A stretch of DNA of 64,000 bases, from positions 2,728,001 through 2,792,000 of the forward strand of contig OW818688.1 in assembly GCA_942493265.1 (NCBI GenBank). The letters run 5' to 3'. The notes below the pieces were generated by a model. It searched no databases, was not told the origin of the DNA, and saw nothing but the letters and a program-made list of their open reading frames with translations. The translations under genes and the position numbers were made by a program. Shown here piece after piece: positions 16,331 to 24,590 of the stretch (positions are counted from its first letter, which is position 1; the number at the start of each line of letters is the position of its first letter). The stretch comes from UBA12481 sp942493265. Its GTDB lineage: Bacteria > Bacteroidota > Bacteroidia > Bacteroidales > UBA12481.

Positions 16331-18244
16331 ATGAAAAATAAATTCTGTTTTGCCTTGTTGTTTAGCCTGACAACCTGTTTGGCGACATTTTCGCAGCAGG
16401 TGCCGGTTATGTTCGATAAATACCACGGCTTTACCGGTACTGAAAATTACCTGAAAGCGGTTGCCAAGGCTTATCCGGATATAACCGAGTTGAAGGTGAT
16501 AGGAAAAAGTACAATGGATCGACCTGTTTATCTGCTGATTATCAGTAATAAAAAGACGGGAACTCCATTGGACAGGTTCATAAGTCTTCGAAATTCCCGT
16601 GAGGAACCAGTAGATAATGTTCCGCCTATGACCAGCGATCAGGCAAAGCCAGGCCATTGGATTTGCGGATCTACCCACGGGAATGAGTATACCGGAACAG
16701 AAGTTTGCCTGTATACGATAAACAAGCTGGTAACTGGTTATGGAACTGATGATGAAATTACCGGGTTGGTTGATGGAAATTCCTTTTATATCTGTCCGGT
16801 TGTAAATCCTGACGGGGTATTCAATAGCGTGGAAAAGGACCTGACCCAGCGCGGCAACAGTTTGTTGAAGGATGATGATAATGATGGCAAAATCAATGAG
16901 GACGGTCCTGACGATCTCGATGGGGATGGACGGATCACCTCTTTCAGATACAAGGATCCAAAAGGGCAATATGTTCAGGATGAGGTTGATCCGAGAGTCA
17001 TGATCAGGATTGGCGACAAGGAGAAAACGAAAAAGGAACGCTGGTCGGTTATCAGGGAGGATAAGGACAATGATGGCGATGGCAAACGCGGCGAGGATTC
17101 GGAGCAGGGGTTCGACCTGAACCGGAATTATCCTGAAGTGTGGTTCGATGAAAAAGGCTATCAGGGGGGAACCGGCGATTATCCGACATCCGCGCCCGAA
17201 GTTCAGGCTATGGCAGAATTCTTTTCCACCCATCACAATATCATGATGGCCCAGTTTTACCATACTTCCGGAGGATTTACCTACCGGCCGATGGGGGTAA
17301 CTTCTGATGCTTCCATGCATCCCCGGGATATTGCAGTTTATGATCTTATCATGGGGAGGAAGTATGTTGAAATGATGGGTGACGATATGCCGGAAGCCTG
17401 GATGTATCCGGATTCAATTGAAAACTTTAAAAAGAATTTTAAACCTGAGGCTGGTAATAAATTCGCCGCAGCCCGGGGATATGAAATGCCCAGGACCTGG
17501 GTGGTGAGCTATAATGAAAAAGAAGATAAACGGTATGGATTTGGCTTGCAATCCGATTGGGCTTATCAGGAAATGGGAATATATTCAATTACCACCGAGT
17601 TGTTTAACTATCGGCTTGATCTTCCCGGAAATACTTTCACCGGTGAGGATGCGTACACCAAATTTCAGCGCGCTGCACTGATCTATCAGCAGGAAAAAGC
17701 GCAGGGAGCCTGGTTTCTCAATTGGAAACCGTTCAAGCACCCGAATCTGGGAGAAGGAGAAATTGGCGGGTGGTATCCTCAATACCAGAGTAATGCCTTT
17801 CCCGGTGAAATTCTGGAGAAAATTTGCGAAACCCACTGGCTGTATGAAAAGTTCAGGGCAGGTTTGCTTCCGCATGTCGTGATTACTGAAGCAAAAGGGA
17901 AAGTAGTGGAACAGGCGGGAGCCTACCGGATCATTGAAATTACCTCAAGGATTGAGAATACAGGAAAACTTGCCACAAACCTTGCCCGGGGATCGGAACT
18001 GCCGGGTAACCGGCCGGATGTGGTGTGGCTCACCGGTGACCGCGATAATCTGACCTTCCTGCAGGGAATGGCCTGGCAACATGCAGGAGTACTGGATGGA
18101 ACCCTCGCAGTGCCCGGATTTTCCAAGGGTGAAAACTTCCGTGAAGTTAAATGGCTGGTGAAAGTCAAGGGCAATACACCGCTGAAAGTGGTGGTGAGTT
18201 CAATGAAGGGCGGCACGAGTGTTAAAGAAGTTGTTATCAATTAA
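16331..18244 (+). CDS. M14 family zinc carboxypeptidase (first of tandem pair)
   Basis: This 637-residue secreted metallopeptidase has a signal peptide at residues 1-21 (ending TFSQ). The M14 catalytic domain carries the zinc pair in STHGNEYTGTE (H-x-x-E), the third ligand probably in FYHTSGGF, and the catalytic glutamate in SITTELFNYR. Substrate-binding N-R occurs in FDLNRNYPEVW. Inserted between the zinc pair and N-R-N-Y are two acidic stretches, DDDNDGKINEDGPDDLDGDG and DKDNDGDGKRGED, that look like calcium-binding repeats of the thrombospondin-3/dockerin kind. A beta-sandwich domain ends the protein. It is expected to trim peptides or peptidoglycan stem peptides outside the cell. The next gene, also M14, starts 12 bases downstream. 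Confidence 0.9.
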   Translation: MKNKFCFALLFSLTTCLATFSQQVPVMFDKYHGFTGTENYLKAVAKAYPDITELKVIGKSTMDRPVYLLIISNKKTGTPLDRFISLRNSREEPVDNVPPMTSDQAKPGHWICGSTHGNEYTGTEVCLYTINKLVTGYGTDDEITGLVDGNSFYICPVVNPDGVFNSVEKDLTQRGNSLLKDDDNDGKINEDGPDDLDGDGRITSFRYKDPKGQYVQDEVDPRVMIRIGDKEKTKKERWSVIREDKDNDGDGKRGEDSEQGFDLNRNYPEVWFDEKGYQGGTGDYPTSAPEVQAMAEFFSTHHNIMMAQFYHTSGGFTYRPMGVTSDASMHPRDIAVYDLIMGRKYVEMMGDDMPEAWMYPDSIENFKKNFKPEAGNKFAAARGYEMPRTWVVSYNEKEDKRYGFGLQSDWAYQEMGIYSITTELFNYRLDLPGNTFTGEDAYTKFQRAALIYQQEKAQGAWFLNWKPFKHPNLGEGEIGGWYPQYQSNAFPGEILEKICETHWLYEKFRAGLLPHVVITEAKGKVVEQAGAYRIIEITSRIENTGKLATNLARGSELPGNRPDVVWLTGDRDNLTFLQGMAWQHAGVLDGTLAVPGFSKGENFREVKWLVKVKGNTPLKVVVSSMKGGTSVKEVVIN

Positions 18245-18256
18245 AGGAGGGAAGAA

Positions 18257-20125
18257 ATGAAAACTTACTTAGTTATTGGACTCTTGATGGCGACTTTTAT
18301 TGCAGTCCCGGTTTCCGGGCAGGAAAAGTTGCAGCAAAGCGCAGGCGGATACCATGGTGAGCTGGATTTCCCATGGAGCTGGAAGCGATATTATGCATAT
18401 TCCGAGTGGACCCAAATGATGAAGGATATAGCCCGGAAATACCCGGATCTGGCTTCGGTTGAAAGCATTGGAAAGAGCCGGATGGGCAGGGATCAATTTA
18501 TGATCACCATTACCAATCAGAAAACCGGCAACCATTCTTCCAAAACTGCCATGTGGGTGGATGGAGCAATCCATGGGAATGAGGTGAACGGCATAAATTG
18601 TTCCCTCTACCTGATGTGGTATTTGCTAACCCGTTATGATTATGATTCTTATGTGTACAATATGGTGAATACCCATACCTTTTACATTTTGCCGGGTTTG
18701 AATGTGGATGCAAATGCATCTTATGTTGAATACCCAAATACTGAAAACAATCCCAGAGAGCCCTACCGGCCAGAGGATGATGATAATGATGGCCTGTTCG
18801 ATGAGGACCGCACCGAGGATGTGGATGGCGATGGTGAGCTCTCCATAATGTATGCGATTGATCCTAAGGGGGAACTGAAATTATCGCCTGATAAACGACG
18901 GTTCATCTCCATTGGTGAAGAGAAGGATTATCCGGGTATGCGTTTTCATCGGATTGGTTCAGAAGGATTTGATAATGATGGAGATGGACAGATCAATGAA
19001 GATGATATCGGCGGACCTGATCCAAACCGGAATTATGCTTACGGATGGAATCTCCGCGATGGTAATCCCTATCCAATGTCGGAACTCTGCACCCGCAATG
19101 CGTACAATGCCATGCTGGCCCGTCCGAATATATTCGCCAGCTTCCATTACCATAATACCGGACGACTCATCATGTTCACCGCTCCGCAGGCAGTGCCGGT
19201 TCCTCCCGCTGCCATAGGCGGGCAGGGCGGATTCGGTCAGCGTCAGTCGGTGCCCGAAAGGCTGGCCGGAATGCGTAAGGAAAACAAGTACGCGCAATTG
19301 TTCGACCGTCAGGTGGCTCCTGAATTCCAGCATGATCTGGATGTGCAAACCAGCATCGTAACTACCGGGGCGAGAATATTGAAGGATTATACCCCAACCT
19401 TCAGCGGATTGAGTGGCCAGGCCCAGGCGGCTTCCTATAATCTGCTGGGGAACTATGCTTACCTGATTGAGTTATGGGGCGATCCGGCCTTCGAGGCGGA
19501 TCTTGACGGTGATAACAGGGTATCCGATGATGAATATATGAAATGGGTAGATATTGAACTTACCGGAGATGGCTGGATCAATCCTCATCCGGTGAGACAC
19601 CCTGATCTGGGCGATATATGGATCGGAGGCAGCGGAAAGAAACACGTTGGCCGCACTCCTCCATCACGTTATATTGAAACGGAGGCTGACAGGAATGCTC
19701 ATTTCGTGATGTATTGCGTTAATCAGTTCCCGAAAGCCGAAGTGGACGATATCGTAATGGCACCTCAGGGTGATGGGCTGTTTTGGGTAGATGTAACGGT
19801 TAAAAACGAAAGTATATATCCTACAGCATCCGACCGGAGCAAGAAACTCGAAAGGATTAAAAAAGACAAACTGGTGCTTACCTCATCAGATGGAATTCAG
19901 GTGGTAACCCTCGACGGAAAACTCCCGGTCATTGATCCCTCACTGGGATATAGGAATGTACCCAAACCCGGTACCGGTAAAGTAACAGATCTTTGGCTGA
20001 AGGGTGCGGATTCACAAACATTCCGGTACCTGATAAAAAAATCCGGTGGTAAAGGCTGGATAGAAGCAGAAATCATTTCTCAGAGGGGAGGAAAGGATAA
20101 AAAAAGAATTTCGATAGACGACTGA
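18257..20125 (+). CDS. M14 family zinc carboxypeptidase (second of tandem pair)
   Basis: This 622-residue paralogue of the preceding gene lies in the same operon; the purine-rich AAAGGAGGGAAGAA just before its ATG is an unusually clear ribosome-binding site for this genome. It has a signal peptide (1-21, PVSGQ), zinc ligands in AIHGNEVNGIN, a third His in SFHYHNTGRL, N-R in DPNRNYAYGW and the likely catalytic Glu in YLIELWGD. The same acidic inserts occur (DDDNDGLFDEDRTEDVDGDG, DNDGDGQINEDD), plus a third D-x-D-x-D element, DLDGDNRVSDDE, near residue 415. A glycine/glutamine-rich loop (about 320-345) is unique to this copy. The two proteins probably differ in substrate range. Confidence 0.9.
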   Translation: MKTYLVIGLLMATFIAVPVSGQEKLQQSAGGYHGELDFPWSWKRYYAYSEWTQMMKDIARKYPDLASVESIGKSRMGRDQFMITITNQKTGNHSSKTAMWVDGAIHGNEVNGINCSLYLMWYLLTRYDYDSYVYNMVNTHTFYILPGLNVDANASYVEYPNTENNPREPYRPEDDDNDGLFDEDRTEDVDGDGELSIMYAIDPKGELKLSPDKRRFISIGEEKDYPGMRFHRIGSEGFDNDGDGQINEDDIGGPDPNRNYAYGWNLRDGNPYPMSELCTRNAYNAMLARPNIFASFHYHNTGRLIMFTAPQAVPVPPAAIGGQGGFGQRQSVPERLAGMRKENKYAQLFDRQVAPEFQHDLDVQTSIVTTGARILKDYTPTFSGLSGQAQAASYNLLGNYAYLIELWGDPAFEADLDGDNRVSDDEYMKWVDIELTGDGWINPHPVRHPDLGDIWIGGSGKKHVGRTPPSRYIETEADRNAHFVMYCVNQFPKAEVDDIVMAPQGDGLFWVDVTVKNESIYPTASDRSKKLERIKKDKLVLTSSDGIQVVTLDGKLPVIDPSLGYRNVPKPGTGKVTDLWLKGADSQTFRYLIKKSGGKGWIEAEIISQRGGKDKKRISIDD

Positions 20126-20153
20126 TATTCAATAGGGTTGATCTAATAAATAA

Positions 20154-20191
20154 AACCCATACCGTTCAATACGGTATGGGTTAACTTTTTT
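20154..20191. terminator. Strong bidirectional intrinsic terminator
   Basis: A perfect 12-bp stem (AACCCATACCGT at 20154-20165 with ACGGTATGGGTT at 20171-20182) has a 5-base loop and is followed on the plus strand by a T-run at 20186-20191. On the minus strand the stem is followed by TTTATTTATT. It lies between the convergent M14 operon and the acidic-protein gene and can stop both. Confidence 0.88.
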
Positions 20192-20285
20192 CTAATGATG
20201 ATAACATCCCCTCAACCAAGGTTCTCAGGGGCGGTCATGAATTACGAAACTGAGGTTGTGATAAAGAGAATTAATCCAGCCTGAA

Positions 20286-20528
20286 TTAAAGCTCTTCTTC
20301 GTCGATCCCAATTTCTTCATCATCCTCCTCATCGAAAGGTAGTTCATCCTCGTCTTCCAGATCGAAGTCGTCATCATCTAATTCATCCAGGGAGATTTCA
20401 TCGATCTCTTCATCCTCGAAATCGTATTCATCTCCTTCTTCTTCATCTTCAAATTCAGTGTCCAGATCATCTGTCTGATCATCAGCGTCCGTAGCAAAGA
20501 ATGTCTCCTCGTCGTCAAAGATTTTCAT
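20286..20528 (-). CDS. Small, extremely acidic protein of unknown function
   Basis: This 80-residue protein has 48 Asp/Glu, one Lys, and no Arg or His. After MKIF the chain is acid runs broken by single hydrophobic residues (F, L, I), giving periodic D/E-D/E-x-hydrophobic spacing. No known domain is recognised. Reality is supported by an exact TAnnTTTG promoter element 18 bases upstream of its ATG and a strong terminator about 95 bases beyond its stop, making it a monocistronic unit. Plausible roles by composition only are a nucleic-acid mimic, a chaperone or metal buffer, or a basic-protein partner; none is demonstrated. Low sequence complexity means homology searches will be unreliable. Confidence 0.7.
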   Translation of the reverse strand: MKIFDDEETFFATDADDQTDDLDTEFEDEEEGDEYDFEDEEIDEISLDELDDDDFDLEDEDELPFDEEDDEEIGIDEEEL

Positions 20529-20545
20529 GGCCTTAAGATTTTCTC

Positions 20546-20553
20546 CAAAAGTA
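20546..20553 (-). promoter_or_regulatory. -7 promoter element TACTTTTG for the acidic protein
   Basis: Read on the minus strand, TACTTTTG matches TAnnTTTG exactly and ends 18 bases before the ATG at 20528, consistent with a short leader. Confidence 0.5.
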
Positions 20554-20616
20554 AAAAAATGTCTGTATTACAAAACGGCAAAAAAAAATTGTTTTTATCC
20601 TGTTCAATAAGAATAT

Positions 20617-21471
20617 TTACTTATATCTGCATTGCCTATTATCGGATTCAATGTAGTATGACTTGTAATTCAATGCTTTAGGGTCCATGCAGCCTTTCAG
20701 ATTCAGTAATTCAACCTTCCTGAATTCGACCGGATGGCTTTCACCCTGCAATGAAATATACCCTTCTTTTAACAATTTACTTCCAAAATGGGCAAACATT
20801 TCCGGATAAGTTGCTTCCCTTTCATCGAGTTGGGGCTTAGTATACGACAAAACCGTGTCGCCGTTGATCACATGTGTGATCAGTGAGTCGCCCAAAACAA
20901 TGGCTTCTGCTTCAACCCATTGGTCGCCGTTGAAGGTTTTGGAGGAGGAATTGATGCAATGCGGGGTAAACAGGGAGTCTTTCATCTCCACATTGGTTCC
21001 GGGAGTGCAAAGGTTACCCGTGGGGCGCTCACCTTCACCTGAACCTCCAAGCAACTGGTATTCGATGGAGGTGGGGAAGGGTTGGTCTTTAGTCATGCTG
21101 GCAGCCGATTGGCAATGAAGCATGATTCCGGAATTCCGGAATGCCCAGCCTGGTCCCCCCGGAACTTGCTGTCCGGTAAACCGGTACTGAACCCGGATTT
21201 TGTAATAGGAAAACTTGTCTTTATAGAACAGGTGCCCGAATTCGCCGTCAAATTTCTGATACTGATCATAACTCGCAGTCAATACGCCATCTGTTACCCT
21301 GAAAGTGTTATTGAAATTCTCATTCAATGCTGACCCTGAAATTTTGATGTCCCAGCCGGTGAGATCTTTGCCGTTAAAAAGCGGAATCCATTCTTCTTTT
21401 GCAGGATCGTTCTTTACGGTTGTGCAGCCAATAGCGGCCATGAAACCCATTATAAACAAGAGATTTTTCAT
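20617..21471 (-). CDS. DUF1080 (3-keto-disaccharide hydrolase-like) lipoprotein
   Basis: This 284-residue lipoprotein has a signal ending in the lipobox AAIGC (Cys about 16). The body is one DUF1080 concanavalin-like jelly roll. It starts EWIPLFNGKDLTGWDIKI, the hallmark of the family, and includes FSYYKIRVQYRF, GWAFRNSGIMLHCQ and GSKLLKEGYISLQGESHPVEFRKVELLNL. Members are linked to 3-keto-glycoside hydrolysis or carbohydrate binding. A short Cys-containing tail (CMDPKALNYKSYYIE...CRYK) resembles a small disulfide-closed addition. The gene lies 8 bases downstream of the GH38-like gene and probably belongs to its operon, so it likely takes part in glycan breakdown at the outer membrane or in the periplasm. 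Confidence 0.9.
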   Translation of the reverse strand: MKNLLFIMGFMAAIGCTTVKNDPAKEEWIPLFNGKDLTGWDIKISGSALNENFNNTFRVTDGVLTASYDQYQKFDGEFGHLFYKDKFSYYKIRVQYRFTGQQVPGGPGWAFRNSGIMLHCQSAASMTKDQPFPTSIEYQLLGGSGEGERPTGNLCTPGTNVEMKDSLFTPHCINSSSKTFNGDQWVEAEAIVLGDSLITHVINGDTVLSYTKPQLDEREATYPEMFAHFGSKLLKEGYISLQGESHPVEFRKVELLNLKGCMDPKALNYKSYYIESDNRQCRYK

Positions 21472-21479
21472 AAATGAGA

Positions 21480-24152
21480 TTAGTTAAGTATAAATGACAG
21501 AGGTTTATATGACTGATAAGTTACTTCGATTTTATTATCTGAAACGTGAATGGGTCCGCCTGTTTTTACCCCTCGGAGGTTACAGGGCTGAGCGGTGGTA
21601 AAATGAGCCCCTGAAGGTAGGGTTATCGCAAGTTTCCCTGCTTTCCCTGCCTTTTCCCATATTCTTAAAATTGTTCCCTTCCCATCCGGATTCGGCCCAA
21701 ATGCGGTAACCAGCAATCCTTTGGCCGAAAGCTGGATGCCAGCCTGCACGGCGGGCAAAGCGCCACCCTGGCCGCCGCCTGCTGTTGCAATCAATGGATG
21801 CCTGTGTTCCAGTGCCGGGGTTATCAGTGATTCTTCCGAGTCGTAATCATCAATAAACCAAAGATATACACTTGCATTCCAGGATCCTTCAATCCATTCG
21901 GTAAAATTCGTGCTCCATTGATTGTTATACAGGTTAAAGAAAACATTGGATTTTGAGGGCATAAAATCCTTGCTGTATTTCCACAATCCGGGACGTTCCA
22001 GGCTGATACCCGGCAGGTCCGGCGAATAGAGGCCGATTCCCTGATTATTCTGATCCAGGACCGCCAGACCTTCCTGGACAAAGCAAAAATCGAAATTTGA
22101 TCCTCTTATGAAATCAGTTGCCGGATCAGAAATGGCACCGGTTCTGCCCAGCCTGAACTTTGGATTATCAATATTCAGCGGGAAACAGAGCCATCCGGCT
22201 TCCGGCCATGGATCGGCAGGCTTTCCGCTGATCGACCAGCTGGTTTCCAGATATGGCCTGCCGGCAACCAGACGGTATCGGATGCTGTATTTATGAGGCA
22301 TGTTTTTGTCCGGATTATAAGACAGGTAAACTGAGATGGATTTGCCGGCCCTCTCAATCTTAACCTCGGGAAGCCGGCTGTTTGATGCCCGATAGGGATC
22401 ATCACTCAGGTTGATCCGGCCCAACTCCGCAGGAGCCCAATCCCAACCGCCCTTGATGTAATCTTTGGCATATTTATCGGTATTTTCTCTGCCAAACCGT
22501 TCGTGCAGGTATTCACCCATTCCATAACTGCTGCCGGTTTTGGCAAAATTACGGCCGGTTTTCTTATTCAGCAGGGTGGTAATATTTCCCGACTTCCGGT
22601 CAATGCTGATCTTAATAAACTCATTCTCAATTGTAAGGCTCTCGCCATCCGTTAAAGTTACCCCATCTGAAGGAGTTGATGGAATGGCTGACTGCACGGT
22701 TACATAAGTTTTATATCCGAGAGGTGGTACGTCTTCGGCAGTAAAATTGATGACATTCCCTTCGTTGCTGATCGCAATGATTTTACCGGTTTCAGTGTCT
22801 TTTAAAGCTTTGGCGGGGAACCATCCGGAATGATGATTCAGGGTGATCCATCCCGACCGTTTCCATGGGAGAGGATTGTAGACCACCACACGGGTTCCGG
22901 AAACATTTACTGCCGCCGCAAGTTCATCCATTTTTCTGGAAAAAGTTCCCTGATCCAGGATCTCCGCTTCCAGGATATGCCTGCCTTTTTCCTTCCATGA
23001 AAGCTCGATCTTATCAAATGTGCCTGCCGACCGCAGCCGGTTGAATTCCTCGCCGTAACACCAGTAACCCGATGCCCCGTGCGACATGGCCAGACCGAAC
23101 GTGTGCTCATCAAAAAGCAGGTTTTTCTCATAGATTTCACTGATCTTGCCTGTCGCATCGTTGGGAGTTCCTCCCCACTGTTCAAGCTGGGTGCTGAGAA
23201 TTTCCAGACCGATTGCATCCGCCTTGACCTTGCCGGCTGTTTTTACCTCTTCGGGCATCGACATATAACCGTGTATCCAGGTATCGGGCATGTCACCCTT
23301 TACAACCGGCAACACAGGATTTTCTTTCATGATGGCGTCGTAAAAATCCGACATCCGGCCGATAGTGAGTTTTGCATTGGGCGCCAGTTTTCTGGCCTGA
23401 TCCAGTGTTTTCATCACCTCGTCGATCGGTGGTGCACCAACATTGTCGTTGGTGTGAATAATGGCGATCCAGGTTTTAAATGGCCAGTCGTCGGCCGGAA
23501 TGATATCGGTTCCGTAATACGCTTCCCAATAGAGGGTCATCAGTTTTGACTGATCAGGTCCTTCCCACCAGAACAGCACGGGCACTTTGGGCGAACTGGA
23601 GGCTGAATTGCATCCTATCTGCAGGAAATCAACCCCGGCATTTTTCAACAGGGTAGGCAGGAACCAGGAGTGGCTGGGTACATCCGTAAGTTTGGCATCG
23701 CGCGGTAGCTCCAGCCCATGGTCGCGGGCGATCATCGAGGAGAATTGCATGCTGCGCGTAAGAGCCTCAGGAGTACCTGCCTCGGTTTCAAACGTAAAGG
23801 GCAGGGCATGAACCATAAACCGCCCGTCGCGAATGGCATCGTCGATAACTTTTTTTGATTCGCCCGACCGGTTTTCCAAAATCTTCTTCATTGGCCAGCC
23901 AGGAACCGTCCACCGGAATTGGTTGTCAGCCGGCATCGACCTGGATTCATCCAGTGTTTTAAGCGTTTCATTGATCATCGAAGTGCTGTATTTCTGCACA
24001 ATACGCTCAGCCAGATCGGTATACCCAATATCGAAGTGTGTTTTAAAAACAAATATGATCTGTTCCAGCTTCGGATTCGGTTTCCTTTCCTGTGCAAAAC
24101 CTGAACCTGATATAATACTTAATATCAGGATAATAAAAAGTGATTTTCTCAT
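21480..24152 (-). CDS. GH38-like (DUF5054) secreted alpha-mannosidase-type glycosidase
   Basis: This 890-residue protein has a signal peptide (1-20, SGFAQ). The N-terminal domain opens with IFVFKTHFDIGYTDLAERIV, where GH38 enzymes have their zinc-binding H-x-D (here H-F-D). LTDVPSHSWFLPTLLKNAGVDFLQIG resembles the segment that holds the catalytic Asp and a zinc His. A three-helix middle region (about 330-400) is followed by beta-sandwich domains to the C-terminus. This arrangement matches the DUF5054 branch of GH38-like proteins, so the substrate may not be a simple alpha-mannoside. The start overlaps the stop of the upstream small lipoprotein gene by four bases, and the DUF1080 gene follows closely. 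Confidence 0.85.
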   Translation of the reverse strand: MRKSLFIILILSIISGSGFAQERKPNPKLEQIIFVFKTHFDIGYTDLAERIVQKYSTSMINETLKTLDESRSMPADNQFRWTVPGWPMKKILENRSGESKKVIDDAIRDGRFMVHALPFTFETEAGTPEALTRSMQFSSMIARDHGLELPRDAKLTDVPSHSWFLPTLLKNAGVDFLQIGCNSASSSPKVPVLFWWEGPDQSKLMTLYWEAYYGTDIIPADDWPFKTWIAIIHTNDNVGAPPIDEVMKTLDQARKLAPNAKLTIGRMSDFYDAIMKENPVLPVVKGDMPDTWIHGYMSMPEEVKTAGKVKADAIGLEILSTQLEQWGGTPNDATGKISEIYEKNLLFDEHTFGLAMSHGASGYWCYGEEFNRLRSAGTFDKIELSWKEKGRHILEAEILDQGTFSRKMDELAAAVNVSGTRVVVYNPLPWKRSGWITLNHHSGWFPAKALKDTETGKIIAISNEGNVINFTAEDVPPLGYKTYVTVQSAIPSTPSDGVTLTDGESLTIENEFIKISIDRKSGNITTLLNKKTGRNFAKTGSSYGMGEYLHERFGRENTDKYAKDYIKGGWDWAPAELGRINLSDDPYRASNSRLPEVKIERAGKSISVYLSYNPDKNMPHKYSIRYRLVAGRPYLETSWSISGKPADPWPEAGWLCFPLNIDNPKFRLGRTGAISDPATDFIRGSNFDFCFVQEGLAVLDQNNQGIGLYSPDLPGISLERPGLWKYSKDFMPSKSNVFFNLYNNQWSTNFTEWIEGSWNASVYLWFIDDYDSEESLITPALEHRHPLIATAGGGQGGALPAVQAGIQLSAKGLLVTAFGPNPDGKGTILRIWEKAGKAGKLAITLPSGAHFTTAQPCNLRGVKTGGPIHVSDNKIEVTYQSYKPLSFILN

Positions 24153-24448
24153 TTTTTCAATTCCATTCGGGTAATAATGATTTCATCGCCCATACATCTG
24201 GGGTCTTTGGGATGCCAGTCCAAATACACTGCCACCGGAAATACCGGATTATCCAGATCAACGGTGCAACCCTCGGGCAACTGGTCAAAACGGAGCGTAT
24301 CCTGATCGATTTCAATAAACCATCCTCCGCAGCACATGCATTTACGGTAATCGTGGCCGAGTATGGTACCTGTATCATCGTAACACGGTTCCTGTTTGCA
24401 CGCCGAAAGCAAGGCAAGAAGGAGGATGAGGGTGAGGAGGTGTTTCAT
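24149..24448 (-). CDS. Small cysteine-rich lipoprotein
   Basis: This 99-residue putative lipoprotein has a hydrophobic signal ending in LLSAC (Cys about 17). The mature part has seven further cysteines, including a C-M-C-C-G-G-W-F-I-E-I motif at about 57-67, with CYDD before it and CTVDLDN/CMGD after. The C-C-G-G-x-F-I-E-I pattern recurs in short Bacteroidetes lipoproteins that are unassigned as far as I recall. It overlaps the GH38-like gene (ATGA) and is first in that operon, so co-expression with glycan-degrading proteins is likely. Function is unknown. Confidence 0.72.
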   Translation of the reverse strand: MKHLLTLILLLALLSACKQEPCYDDTGTILGHDYRKCMCCGGWFIEIDQDTLRFDQLPEGCTVDLDNPVFPVAVYLDWHPKDPRCMGDEIIITRMELKK

Positions 24449-24464
24449 AGGGAGGGTGTTGTCA

Positions 24465-24494
24465 GTTATCGGTTATCGGTTATCGGTTATCGGT
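24465..24494. repeat. Tandem heptanucleotide repeat (GTTATCG)x4
   Basis: Four perfect copies of GTTATCG lie at 24465-24492, followed by GT, in the divergent intergenic region between the small lipoprotein and the PLP-enzyme gene. A degenerate relative (GTTATCAGTTAACGG) ends near 1140. Exact tandem copies suggest replication slippage. Confidence 0.9.
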
Positions 24495-24590
24495 GTCTGT
24501 TTTCTTCAAATATAGGAAAACTTGACCCTCTTACAAATCGAAGGATTTTTAGTAATTTTTGGCCAGAAAAAACCAAACAATTATCGCAAA

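Noticed and set aside
16247..17320. 357-residue open frame on the minus strand, rich in Ile
   Set aside because: It lies opposite the first M14 peptidase, whose zinc motifs and signal peptide are clear. The antisense product is a low-complexity shadow of acidic codons.
24465..24494. Candidate CRISPR array
   Set aside because: The units are 7 bases and directly adjacent, without spacers or cas genes; it is a microsatellite.
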